Assembly: GCA_043811005.1 (NCBI GenBank)
Contig: JBDRNO010000169.1
Location: 1 to 56,710 of the forward strand
From: JBDRNO01 sp043811005
GTDB taxonomy: Bacteria; Bacteroidota; Bacteroidia; NORP154
DNA: 56,710 nt
Direction: 5' to 3'
Shown: in pieces, positions 31,768 to 40,994 of the stretch
How positions within the stretch are numbered: the first letter of the stretch is position 1
Layout of the letters: the number at the start of each line of letters is the position of its first letter
The notes under the pieces: model-generated
Told to the model about the DNA's origin: nothing
Database searches by the model: none
The model's input: only the letters and a program-made list of their open reading frames with translations
Made by a program: the position numbers and the translations under genes

Positions 31768-32171
31768 TTTTTCTCTACACAGAATAAAACAACTCTACTT
31801 GCTCCAACTTCATCAAGTTTTTCAATGAAAGAATCAAAATCGAAATTTTTGAGAATTCTATCTTTATATGCAATTGTAAATATTTTTCCTAACTTGTTTC
31901 GGTCTCGTTTTAACTCTCCTTGTTGAGCATCTGCTTTTTTTTGCAAATCTCTAATTTCAGATGTAGGAGCAAGGTTAATTATATGACCATACTTTATATC
32001 AAGTTCGTTGAGTTTTGCTTGAAGTCGATTACTATTGACAAATGAGTATTTTGCTCCTCTTACACCTCTTCTTTGTCTTATGTCGCAAAAAGTATCAATG
32101 TTATTTTCGACTAATTTGTTAAAATATTCTTGCTCGGTAGAGTTATAAACTCCAATTGTAAAAAATTCCAT
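31764..32171 (-). CDS. DUF488 family protein, C-terminally truncated
   Basis: From ATG 32171 the 135-residue product (MEFFTIGVYNSTEQEYFNKL ..., DIRQRRGVRGAKYSFVNS, VVLFCVEKN) matches the second type of DUF488 protein. The family usually continues after the Cys-x-Glu-Lys with PxxCHR, the likely active-site region; here the frame ends at CVEKN, so that motif is lost. It starts two bases after the stop of the upstream DUF488 gene, so the two are cotranscribed. Function is unknown for the family; a role in nucleic-acid metabolism or defence is only inferred from typical neighbourhoods. Confidence 0.78.
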   Translation of the reverse strand: MEFFTIGVYNSTEQEYFNKLVENNIDTFCDIRQRRGVRGAKYSFVNSNRLQAKLNELDIKYGHIINLAPTSEIRDLQKKADAQQGELKRDRNKLGKIFTIAYKDRILKNFDFDSFIEKLDEVGASRVVLFCVEKN

Positions 32172-32172
32172 T

Positions 32173-32721
32173 TTAATATGCTTTTCGAGATGTAAAATCA
32201 ATTTCACCAAAAAGGTCAACAGTTCCTTTACCTTTTGTTAATTCATTCATTACTGTTTGCTGTGATTTGGTTCGATTAGAAGAAATAATATGATTTATTG
32301 AAATTTGTTGTTTCAATAACTCTTGTCCAATTAACTTACTCCTGTGACATTCTTCGGGTTTAGATTCACTACACATTATTGCAAGATTTATACTCTTAGA
32401 GTTTGCAGCAGTAAGCCTATTTAAGCTTTCTTTGAAAAAATCTTTTTCTTTTATTAAGTCATATACCACTTTCCCATCATAATTATAGCAACTCCTATCG
32501 GCAGGAAGTCCTCCCAAAATATCCCCAACAAAAACGTAGGTTATTCCGTTTTTTTTTAGTTCAATTTCAAGATGTGCCTGATTATATTGGGGATTCCATT
32601 TTGAATATGGTTTTGATCGAATATCAAGTAAAAAATGAATTCCAAAAGATTTTAATTCATTGATAAAATCCTCAATTTTTTTGTTGCCGTGTCCAATCGA
32701 ATATATTGTTGAATCTTTCAT
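32173..32721 (-). CDS. DUF488 family protein
   Basis: This 182-residue protein has family landmarks TIYSIGHGNKKIEDFINELK, DIRSKPYSKWNPQYN, VGDILGGLP and the intact MCSESKPEECHRSKLI motif (CxExxPxxCHR). DUF488 proteins are widespread and uncharacterised; the Cys/His motif suggests a catalytic or metal-binding centre. The gene leads a small minus-strand cluster with a second, truncated DUF488 and a dual OB-like remnant. ATG 32721 is the natural start. A TATAAT-like hexamer precedes it (near 32730), but no Bacteroidota -7 box is seen. Confidence 0.88.
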   Translation of the reverse strand: MKDSTIYSIGHGNKKIEDFINELKSFGIHFLLDIRSKPYSKWNPQYNQAHLEIELKKNGITYVFVGDILGGLPADRSCYNYDGKVVYDLIKEKDFFKESLNRLTAANSKSINLAIMCSESKPEECHRSKLIGQELLKQQISINHIISSNRTKSQQTVMNELTKGKGTVDLFGEIDFTSRKAY

Positions 32722-32848
32722 TTTGATATTATACGCATTTTTTTCTTATCTTCCTAATGCACCACAACTTGAGCACATGAACACTTTCTTTATTTTACTG
32801 TGATTTACAGATGACTTGCTTTTTTTATTCAACTTATGAAATTATGTT

Positions 32849-35800
32849 CTATTGATAAATAACCTTTCCGGTATATACATCCTTATCGGTTACAATTTGT
32901 AAATAATATATTTCCTTAGCATAGTCTTTTAGATTAATTTGCAGGTGTAAGCCTGTCAGGGTTTTGAACCCTGACATGGTTTTGTTAAATATCAACTGTC
33001 CATTAACTTTATATAGTTTAATGTAAAGATTGGAGATATTTGTTACATCCATTTCAATCACAAACTCACCATTATTGGGATTAGGATAAAGCGTTAAACG
33101 ATTTTCAACAAGTGAAAGTTGCGGTAATCCGGAAATTTCAGGAACCGTTATATCAATACTATCCGTACATCCGTTTACATCGGTTACAACCACTGAATAA
33201 TTGCCGGCAAACAGGTTGAAGATAGTATCATTATCATATGGTGGGGGGGAGTTCCATAGATAAGTATATGGATAAGCTCCTCCTGTAACTATAACCCATG
33301 CCTTACCATCAGGAGTGTTATAGGAAGCAGTGTCAAAATCGGTTGATAAGATCATTCCGGGCGGGTCTATTATCGTTACACTATCTGCAGCGTTACATCC
33401 ATTAGCATCTGTAAGGATCACATTATAAAGTCCTGAGGATAATCCTGTTGCAACTGAATCGGTCTGGGAATTTATATCATCCCACAGGTAAGTATAAGGA
33501 GGCACACCACCAACAGGGGTTACAGTTGCTTCACCGTCTGATTCACCATAGCAACTAATATCTTCACCGTTAAAGTCGGAAGTAACTTGCGCAAAAGCCG
33601 GAAGAGGTGGGGGATCAGTAATAGTAACATAGCCTGTTGAGATACATCCATTTGCATCCGTAACGGTGATGGTGTATGTACCGGCAGAGACACCCTGCAG
33701 GGTGTCTGTACTATCCCCATTATCCCATGAATAATAGTAAGGGGGAGTACCACCTGTGGAAGATGCAGCAGCTTCCCCATCCGATGCTCCATTACAGCTG
33801 ACATCCTCACCATTATAGTCGGAGGTGACTATAACAATAACAATAATAGGAGCCGGCTCGGTGATCGTTACCGGTGCAGTTGTAATACAACCGTTATTAT
33901 CGACAACAATTGCGATATAGTTTCCAGCACATAAACTGTCAATTAATGTATAGATCTCCCCGGGTATTGTGTCAGAAACAGATACATCAATCCATGCATA
34001 AGAATAAGGTAATGTTCCCCCTGATGGTGATACGATAGCTGATCCATCGCAAAAACCATTGCAGCTTGCATCGGTAGAGCCGGATATACCTGATGTTAAA
34101 CCTCCGGGTTGGGTTAGAGTAACATTAGAAATACTTGTACATCCATTGGCATCGGTGATGGTTCCCGATATTGTACCGGCACACAAGCCCGTTGCCGCTG
34201 AATCCGTTTGTCCATCAGCCCAGAAATAGGAATAGGGCAGGGTACCTCCGGAAGGGGTAACGGTTGCAGTTCCATCGCAAGAGCCGCAGGTTATATTGGA
34301 GCTATCTGTGATAGCAGAGTTTAAAACCGTGGGTTGAGTTAGAGTAACACTGGCAGTTTTCATGCATCCATTGGCATCAATAGTTGCCACGATGAAATTT
34401 CCGGGACATAAGCCGGTTGCGGTAGAATCGGTTTGAGCGCTGGGATCACTCCATAGATATGTATAAGGAGGAGTGCCACCACTTGCGGTGAGCGAAGCCG
34501 AACCGTCACAAAGACCGTTGCAACTGATATTAGTACTATCTGTGATGGAGGAAGTGAGAGGTAGAGGTTCTGTTAGCGTTACATTGGAACTGTCTGTACA
34601 CCCATTGGCATCAGTTATGAGAACCGTATATAACACACCGGCACAAAGTCCTGTTGCTATTGTGACAGATTGAACAGGTGACGTATTCCATAAATATGTA
34701 TAAGGCGGTGTGCCGCCTGATGCTGATGTTGTTGCAGTTCCATCGCATAAGCCATTGCAGCTGATGTTGGAGCTATCGCTGATGCCGGTAAACATGGATG
34801 GTGGTTCGGTAATGATCATAGAATCCGTTATACTACAACCTGTGGCAATGATCACCGTAACTAAATGTGTGCCTGCAGGTAAACCTGTTACGCTATTAGC
34901 TGATAAAAATGATCCCAGGGTGGTATCCCCGCCTGACCATAAATAATCATAAGGTGATATTCCACCTGATACTATATTTACGGTTGCCCCGGCATCTGAA
35001 CCTCCATAACAGGCAACATTACTATCCACTGATATTGATATGATAATTGAGTCGGGTTCGGTAATCGTTATAGAATCTATTACACTACATCCGAAAGTAT
35101 CTGTTACAGTTACTTTATATTTTCCCGGGCATAAACCTGTAATGCTGGCGATGCTATCGCTCAAAGCGATTGTGTCGCTAAAAACCCAGGAGTAAGTATA
35201 GGGCGGTATACCACCAGTTTGTGTAACTGAAGCGCTTCCATCACAAGCGCCATTACAATTGACATTTGTACCTGTTAAATTAATTGATATGTTTAGTTCA
35301 TTAATTATAGTATTTGTATTACTGACAATAGTTGCTGTACTGCTATCAATTGCACCGGACCCAATTAGCGTCCCTGTTGAGCTAACAATTGTAGCAGGAG
35401 AAGTTACAATTGTAGCAGCAGGATATTCATAACACCCTCCACTGTTTCCGGCGGAGTCGGTTTTGATTAAATAAGCATCAGCGCTTCCTGTTCCAAAACT
35501 ATTCGTAAATCCCAGGATAATATACCCGCCATCTGTAGTTTGTTGAACAGAAGATCCAATATCACTGACTGCTCCACCATAAGTTTTTGTCCATAAAGTA
35601 ACCCCCAATGCGTCTGTTTTAATCAAATAAACATCATCGTCACCTGCTCCGAAACTCCACGTAGAACCGGTGATAATATATCCATTGTCAACGGATTGCT
35701 GAATGGAATGGCTCTCATCTTCACTAGTACCACCATAAGTCTTTGTCCAGATGGTATCTCCGTTAGCATCGGTTTTGATTAAATAAACATCTACTAATCC

Positions 35801-36616
35801 AGCTCCAAAACTGGTTGTATTTCCTGTTATAATATATCCACTATCATTAGTTTGCTGAACTTCAGAGCCAATATCATCGCTTATTCCTCCATAAGTTTTT
35901 GTCCACAATGTATCTCCAACAGAGTCGGTTTTGATTAAATAAATATCAGTACTTCCAGCACCAAAGCTTGCTGTATAGCCAGTGATAATATACCCTTGGT
36001 CAGCAGTTTGTTGAACCGAATATCCATAATCTGTGCTATCTCCACCATATGTTCTTGTCCATATAGTATCTCCAATTGAATCGGTTTTGATTAAATAAAC
36101 ATCAGATCCACCTGCACCAAAACTTGCTGTATAGCCGGTGATAATATACCCGTTATCAGAAGTTTGCTGAACCGATTCAGCAATATCGGGATATATTCCT
36201 CCATAAGTTTTTGACCACAATGTATCTCCATTACCATTCGTACGGATCAAATAAACATCATTACCACCTGCTCCAAAACTGTTTGTATATCCTGCAATAA
36301 TAAACCCTCCATCTATGGTCTGCTGAATAGAATTGGCAACATCAGCGCTGTCTCCTCCGTATGCTTTTGTCCATAGAGTATCTCCAAAAACATTCATCCT
36401 GATCAGGTAAACATCCTCGCCTCCTGCTCCAAAACTATTTGTTCCTCCTGCAATAATATACCCGCCATCAGTAGTTTGCTGAACCGACATTCCATCATCG
36501 CTGTCTGTTCCGCCAAAGGTCATTTGTCCCTGTGAGAGTGGGAGTTGACTGTAGGCAGCAGGCAGTAAGCAGCAGGTAATGAAGATAAAGAATATTGTTA
36601 TCCAACAGGATACCAT
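32849..36616 (-). CDS. Giant T9SS type A surface protein: seven propeller-like repeats, nine SprB repeats
   Basis: About 1255 residues from ATG 36616 (MVSCWITIFFIFITCCLLPA then AYSQ as signal). The N-terminal third has seven ~52-residue units, each with SVQQTxDGGYIIxGxTxSFG, DVYLIKTDxxGDTLWTKTYGG, as in a seven-bladed beta-propeller. Nine SprB-type repeats follow, then a type A sorting domain (LTLYPNPNNGEFVIEMD, LYIKLYKVNGQLIF, TGKVIYQ). A 33-nt palindrome lies in the terminal domain and encodes KTMSGFKTLTGL. The frame also has a TTG 75 bases upstream. The signal-peptide coding DNA contains the GCAGCAGGCAGTAAGCAGC low-complexity units otherwise found between genes. Confidence 0.92.
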   Translation of the reverse strand: MVSCWITIFFIFITCCLLPAAYSQLPLSQGQMTFGGTDSDDGMSVQQTTDGGYIIAGGTNSFGAGGEDVYLIRMNVFGDTLWTKAYGGDSADVANSIQQTIDGGFIIAGYTNSFGAGGNDVYLIRTNGNGDTLWSKTYGGIYPDIAESVQQTSDNGYIITGYTASFGAGGSDVYLIKTDSIGDTIWTRTYGGDSTDYGYSVQQTADQGYIITGYTASFGAGSTDIYLIKTDSVGDTLWTKTYGGISDDIGSEVQQTNDSGYIITGNTTSFGAGLVDVYLIKTDANGDTIWTKTYGGTSEDESHSIQQSVDNGYIITGSTWSFGAGDDDVYLIKTDALGVTLWTKTYGGAVSDIGSSVQQTTDGGYIILGFTNSFGTGSADAYLIKTDSAGNSGGCYEYPAATIVTSPATIVSSTGTLIGSGAIDSSTATIVSNTNTIINELNISINLTGTNVNCNGACDGSASVTQTGGIPPYTYSWVFSDTIALSDSIASITGLCPGKYKVTVTDTFGCSVIDSITITEPDSIIISISVDSNVACYGGSDAGATVNIVSGGISPYDYLWSGGDTTLGSFLSANSVTGLPAGTHLVTVIIATGCSITDSMIITEPPSMFTGISDSSNISCNGLCDGTATTSASGGTPPYTYLWNTSPVQSVTIATGLCAGVLYTVLITDANGCTDSSNVTLTEPLPLTSSITDSTNISCNGLCDGSASLTASGGTPPYTYLWSDPSAQTDSTATGLCPGNFIVATIDANGCMKTASVTLTQPTVLNSAITDSSNITCGSCDGTATVTPSGGTLPYSYFWADGQTDSAATGLCAGTISGTITDANGCTSISNVTLTQPGGLTSGISGSTDASCNGFCDGSAIVSPSGGTLPYSYAWIDVSVSDTIPGEIYTLIDSLCAGNYIAIVVDNNGCITTAPVTITEPAPIIVIVIVTSDYNGEDVSCNGASDGEAAASSTGGTPPYYYSWDNGDSTDTLQGVSAGTYTITVTDANGCISTGYVTITDPPPLPAFAQVTSDFNGEDISCYGESDGEATVTPVGGVPPYTYLWDDINSQTDSVATGLSSGLYNVILTDANGCNAADSVTIIDPPGMILSTDFDTASYNTPDGKAWVIVTGGAYPYTYLWNSPPPYDNDTIFNLFAGNYSVVVTDVNGCTDSIDITVPEISGLPQLSLVENRLTLYPNPNNGEFVIEMDVTNISNLYIKLYKVNGQLIFNKTMSGFKTLTGLHLQINLKDYAKEIYYLQIVTDKDVYTGKVIYQ
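32949..32981. repeat. 33-nt palindrome in frame in a second T9SS sorting domain
   Basis: AAGCCTGTCAGGGTT, TTG, AACCCTGACATGGTT: two mismatches in the 15-bp stem. Same family and nearly the same peptide (TMSGFKTLTGL) as 20805-20837, in a different gene about 12 kb away. Confidence 0.88.
34414..34533. repeat. 120-nt SprB segment nearly identical to 22801-22920
   Basis: Partner of the segment in the 20498 gene; about 8 differences in 120 positions counted by eye. Confidence 0.75.
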
Positions 36617-36822
36617 TATCTTCCTGTAGGAGAGGCGTCTTGGGCGGAAATGCCGAACAGGAAATAACTTATATTGATATAAAAAATTCAAAAATTAACT
36701 TAATTATTTAGTGTAAATTTACTAATATTATTCTAAATAGACGAAAATTTATTAATATGGTTGCTTGTTCTTAAGAAATTTTAACACAGATTTTTAAACA
36801 CAGGAGTCCTTTTATAAAAAGT

Positions 36823-37011
36823 ATGATTTCTTTACTGAAGAGATGTTTTTTTTTAATTTTACAATTTCGTTTCCATGTTTTGGATTGGAACGAACCGGCA
36901 ATGAAATTCTATGAGAAATACGGGGTTCAATTTGATCCCGAATGGATCACCTGCAAATTGGATGAAGGGCAAATTGCCGGTTTATGTGATATCAACTTTT
37001 CCAAAGTTTAG
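36823..37011 (+). pseudogene. C-terminal remnant of a GNAT acetyltransferase
   Basis: From about 36877 the frame reads VLDWNEPAMKFYEKYGVQFD then PEWITCKLDEGQI, the classic last third of a GNAT N-acetyltransferase (the N..A..FYEKYG helix). The preceding 18 residues (MISLLKRCFFLILQFRFH) do not fit the fold, and the acetyl-CoA-binding part is missing. The gene is therefore 5' truncated and probably inactive. Confidence 0.75.
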
Positions 37012-37035
37012 AACTTTGGAAAAGTTTGTTACACA

Positions 37036-38886
37036 TTACTTCCCAACAGGATTATCAAGAACCGGCAACTTGGATGTAACTGCTCTTTTTTCTGTTTGTA
37101 TGTCAAGCTCTTCAAAAAGAATTGCCTCAGGAACGATAAAAGATGCGGGAATACCATTCAATGACCACCGGTCTGACTGGTACCATGAATACCCGCTTGT
37201 GTTATCACCATTTAAAACAGTATTGTATGCAAATTGTTTACCGGTGGCGGCAAGAATTCTTTTCAGGGATTTGATAGATAAACTTTCCAATTCAACGGTA
37301 CGAACAAGTTCCTCGTTGCCATTTTTAATTGATACTTTATAAACATATAATGGTCTTGAGATAGTTGCTTTTTGTTCATTACCTGAACCGTAAGAAAAAA
37401 ACATTGATTGTTCCCCTTTTTTCTCTATTCCTGAATTAGGACACTCAAATTTTCTAATAATAAAAGCATAATCCAGGTCTTCTTCTTTTGCAGCATCAAT
37501 CAGTTTTTTCTTTAATTCATTTTTTGATATTCCATTGGAGGTTGAAACTGAGATTACCCCGGGACCTATATCCGATGCTATACCTCCGCTTTGGAGAACG
37601 ATCCTTTTATGACCGTTTGAATTTTTGACTTTTGGAGTTGGAGTCCGTCCATTTAATAGATTTTTTAATACGCCATCTTCAACTAACATTAATTCTTCTT
37701 CCGGTATTACGCCTTCTGCATCAACTTCAAAATTTCCGATCAGGTTTTTTTCTTCAAATTTTTTCAATTTGGGTGTCGCTTTTATTGTCAGATCCCTGGA
37801 GATAATTTTTTTATTCATCCTTGATTCAATAGGATTTTCCAGTGTGGCCCCCATCATTGACGCCATTTGCGGCTGGCTTAAAATTGGTTTGCGTTTTGCA
37901 ATTAACCCGGTATTTCCTGAAAAGAATTTCTGGGCAAATATTTCCGCAACAGCTTGTCCTTCAAATAATACAGGCCCGGAATATGAATCATCAAAAACAG
38001 GAGCATTTCTTATTTCAACAAGCTTATCTGCCATTGCCTTAACTTTTATTTTCATTTCCTCTTTGGAAGGCAGGTCTTCAGGTGTTACTCCATAGTAAAG
38101 TAAGTGATCGTAAAGCGGTTCACCGTCTTCTGCCTGTGTTTGACCAATAACCCGGATTGCGGATAATGTTACAGGATATTTTGTTTCTGTTTCTTCGCTG
38201 TTTAAAAAATACACATCAGCATGGTATAAGAAGATCGAAACATTTGATGAAAAGATGCCGGAATAATCATTAAATATACCTGATAACTCTTTAGCCGTAT
38301 TTTCCCATTTTCTTTTATCAAATTTAAACGCAACATCCGGAATGTTCAGTTTAACTTCAGGTGCTTTATTAAAATCATCCAGAGAAGCATCTTCTTCTGA
38401 AAGATTTTGCTGATTGATTGCGGAAATTTTCCCCTCATAGGTCTCTGCCGCACTTTTATATTTACTGTCGGTAGTTTTCCAAAAAGAGCGCCTTATGCCG
38501 TAATATTCATCATCAAGAGGAATGCTTTCACTAAATGAGTATGACCACATGCTGTTCATATCAACAAAGTTTTCATTATTACGTTTATAGTCACCAACCA
38601 TGACACGAACTTGCTGTTTCCTGTAAGGAATTTGTTCAGAGCTGATAATAGCGCCAAGTGTGGAACTGATATATAATGTTTTTGCATCACTGACAGTGTA
38701 GCTTATAAAGAAAGGACTTTTAAGATTTTCAATAGTTAGTTTTTCCATATTGCGGCTCAGTTCACCTTTCATGGCTTTTTTAATTATGACCTGAGTTTGC
38801 TCCTGGCTGAAAAGATTTTTATTTGAAAAGAATACTATTGAAAATACTACAAATACTGCGAAGAATGATAATTTAATTGGTCCCAT
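37036..38886 (-). CDS. Exported TldD/PmbA-family protein lacking the metal motif (TldE-like)
   Basis: This 616-residue protein has a signal peptide (FFAVFVVFSIVFFSNKNLFSQ) and the overall TldD/PmbA peptidase fold, with strong similarity in layout to the next upstream gene. Aligning GPVLFEGQAVAEIFAQKFFSG (304-324) with the neighbour's GPALLSGEASGVFFHEIFGH puts Ala318, Gln319 and Ser323 where the neighbour has the zinc ligands and catalytic Glu (HExxxH). It is therefore probably not a metallopeptidase. In E. coli TldE is likewise motif-less and forms a heterodimer with active TldD; I infer a similar pair here. It lies 201 bases downstream of its partner on the same strand. Confidence 0.85.
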   Translation of the reverse strand: MGPIKLSFFAVFVVFSIVFFSNKNLFSQEQTQVIIKKAMKGELSRNMEKLTIENLKSPFFISYTVSDAKTLYISSTLGAIISSEQIPYRKQQVRVMVGDYKRNNENFVDMNSMWSYSFSESIPLDDEYYGIRRSFWKTTDSKYKSAAETYEGKISAINQQNLSEEDASLDDFNKAPEVKLNIPDVAFKFDKRKWENTAKELSGIFNDYSGIFSSNVSIFLYHADVYFLNSEETETKYPVTLSAIRVIGQTQAEDGEPLYDHLLYYGVTPEDLPSKEEMKIKVKAMADKLVEIRNAPVFDDSYSGPVLFEGQAVAEIFAQKFFSGNTGLIAKRKPILSQPQMASMMGATLENPIESRMNKKIISRDLTIKATPKLKKFEEKNLIGNFEVDAEGVIPEEELMLVEDGVLKNLLNGRTPTPKVKNSNGHKRIVLQSGGIASDIGPGVISVSTSNGISKNELKKKLIDAAKEEDLDYAFIIRKFECPNSGIEKKGEQSMFFSYGSGNEQKATISRPLYVYKVSIKNGNEELVRTVELESLSIKSLKRILAATGKQFAYNTVLNGDNTSGYSWYQSDRWSLNGIPASFIVPEAILFEELDIQTEKRAVTSKLPVLDNPVGK

Positions 38887-39087
38887 TTTATTAAGGTTTT
38901 TTAAATGAATAATTCATAATGTGGATAAGCCACAACCAAACAGTTAAATAGGTTTTATGGCTACGAAATTCGAAAATATACGAATATACGAAATGTGCGT
39001 TTTAGTAATGTTATGTTTTAAAATTCATGTAGCTTGTATTAAATTGTTTTTGTATATTCGTAATTAAATTCGTATTTCGTAGAGATG

Positions 39088-40794
39088 TTACCTTTCCGAA
39101 TCGGGTCGAGGCAGGATTGGCGGTTTTTCCTGGGACTTACTTTTCTTTTGCATCTCAATTTGTTTGACAAATAAAACTGGTGAGATTGCAGTTACCGGCA
39201 CCCTTCCCGACTCAGCCCCGCATGTCCCTGTAAATATTTCGGGTTTATCTCCTGCTGCTTCAATTTGCGAGAACATGGCAAGCGGAGTACCAACAAGATC
39301 AACGCCACGAACCAGCTCATCAGGACGTCCATCTATATATACACGATATACCTCGGTTGGTGTAACATTAAATGCATTTGGTATAAACCTGCCGGTCATG
39401 GTAAAGCCGCCTCTGACATTTGCAAATAAATAACCGTATTCCTTATCCTGATTTTTAACTTCTTTAATTAATTTTTTTCGCAATTCTTCCATTGAAAGTG
39501 GTTTTGTAGTTTCCACGATCAGGTTCGACTGACGGGATACAGTTTGTCTTCCCGGTTCAGCTCTTCCATGCCCGTTTGAATTAGGGAAATTTTCAATTGG
39601 ACAGCGGGACATAAGAAATTTTTTTAAAACACCATTTTCCACAACATTAACTTTTGTACCTTTAATTCCCTGGTCATCATATTTATAATACCCGTTCAGA
39701 TCCTTACCGTTATAGTTTTCTAATGTTGGATCCATAATTACGCTTATATGATCGGGAAGGACATTTTCACCAACTTTTTTCTTAAAGGTCTGGGCATCGG
39801 ATTCACTTTTTTGTCTTTGTCCCTCAATGCGGTGTCCGAAAATTTCATGGAAAAACACACCTGATGCTTCTCCGGAAAGAAGTGCCGGTCCGGCATAAGG
39901 TTCAACAACCGGGGCATCCTTCAGCGCAACCAGCTTTTTTACCATTTCATTTGCATCACTTATTATTTTTTTATCATCAGGAAGATCTACAGGATTAAAA
40001 GCAAAATATGATTTATATAGTGGTAAGACCATTCCATCTTCAGATTTAATGCTACCACTTATAAAAAGCCGTGCATAAACCCTGTTCTGGGCTATTTTGG
40101 CGCCTTCTGAAGAAACAAAATATTTTCTTTCAATAGTAAAATTAATATTTGCACCGCCTATAAAAATATCAGGATTATCTAAGAATGGTTTTGAATATTT
40201 TTTAATTTTTTCTTCCCATAAGGCATGGTCAAAGTTAGTTTCACCGGGCTTTACAGGTGGTTCATAATATTCAGATGCTTTTTCTTTTGAAAAATCAGGT
40301 GATCTATCTTCTTCTTCTACTTTTACAGCAATATTTGCTTTGACTTTTGCTAATTTATTTGTCGCCTCTTTATAAGCATTATCGGTCTCTTTCCATAAAA
40401 CCTGGCGAATAGCATCGGGATTATCTTCAAGAGAAAGTATTATGCCACCAGACATTGAATACATATAACGGCTATAATCTTCTCTCAGTTCATGAAAGTT
40501 ATCTAATTCATTGCTTCCAACACGAACCATAATGGTTAAAATTCTTTTTTTTGATTCCTTTGAGTAAGTTAAGTTCCCAAAAGACGAGCTAATCTCTGTA
40601 GTAAATAATTCATCTACCCTGTAATTCATATAATAGGGCGGTGTCTCCTGGTCTTTCAAGCCGGTCATCTGGAGGTTTAATTCATCAGACAGAATGTCAA
40701 GCAGCTTATCCTGTGCCCTTGAAATATTTGCGAAAAACAGGGACAAAACCAGTGGGATGCAAAGCAATAATTTTTTTAGAATAAAATTTTTCAT
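39088..40794 (-). CDS. Exported TldD/PmbA-family metallopeptidase
   Basis: A 568-residue protein with a signal peptide (LKKLLLCIPLVLSLFFANIS then RA) and the TldD/PmbA fold. The zinc motif HEIFGH is at residues 316-321, followed by RIEGQRQKSE and the C-terminal LDxGRPDELVRGVDLVG, CGAESGRVPVTAISP pattern. TldD-type enzymes cleave unstructured peptides and, in E. coli, process microcin B17 and CcdA in the cytoplasm; this one is predicted outside the cytoplasm. It sits upstream of the motif-less paralogue, suggesting a secreted TldD/TldE-like pair. The substrate is unknown. Confidence 0.9.
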   Translation of the reverse strand: MKNFILKKLLLCIPLVLSLFFANISRAQDKLLDILSDELNLQMTGLKDQETPPYYMNYRVDELFTTEISSSFGNLTYSKESKKRILTIMVRVGSNELDNFHELREDYSRYMYSMSGGIILSLEDNPDAIRQVLWKETDNAYKEATNKLAKVKANIAVKVEEEDRSPDFSKEKASEYYEPPVKPGETNFDHALWEEKIKKYSKPFLDNPDIFIGGANINFTIERKYFVSSEGAKIAQNRVYARLFISGSIKSEDGMVLPLYKSYFAFNPVDLPDDKKIISDANEMVKKLVALKDAPVVEPYAGPALLSGEASGVFFHEIFGHRIEGQRQKSESDAQTFKKKVGENVLPDHISVIMDPTLENYNGKDLNGYYKYDDQGIKGTKVNVVENGVLKKFLMSRCPIENFPNSNGHGRAEPGRQTVSRQSNLIVETTKPLSMEELRKKLIKEVKNQDKEYGYLFANVRGGFTMTGRFIPNAFNVTPTEVYRVYIDGRPDELVRGVDLVGTPLAMFSQIEAAGDKPEIFTGTCGAESGRVPVTAISPVLFVKQIEMQKKSKSQEKPPILPRPDSER

Positions 40795-40905
40795 AAGTTT
40801 TTTTTTATTATATTACGATGTTATGTCCTTAATTTTTCAAAAGTAATAATTTTTTAATCAGCTTTCCAAAAGTATAAAATCATTCAGATGAAAAAATAAA
40901 GTTTA

Positions 40906-40913
40906 TATCTTTG
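40906..40913 (+). promoter_or_regulatory. Candidate -7 box for mtaB (TATCTTTG)
   Basis: TATCTTTG matches TAnnTTTG about 80 bases before mtaB. No good TTTG is found at the expected -33 distance. Confidence 0.45.
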
Positions 40914-40994
40914 TTCTATGGTCTATGTCGGGAGATAAGTAAGTAAAACATAGCCCTGTACTGCATTTAGCAGCGAACCGGTTGAAAAGAAAAA

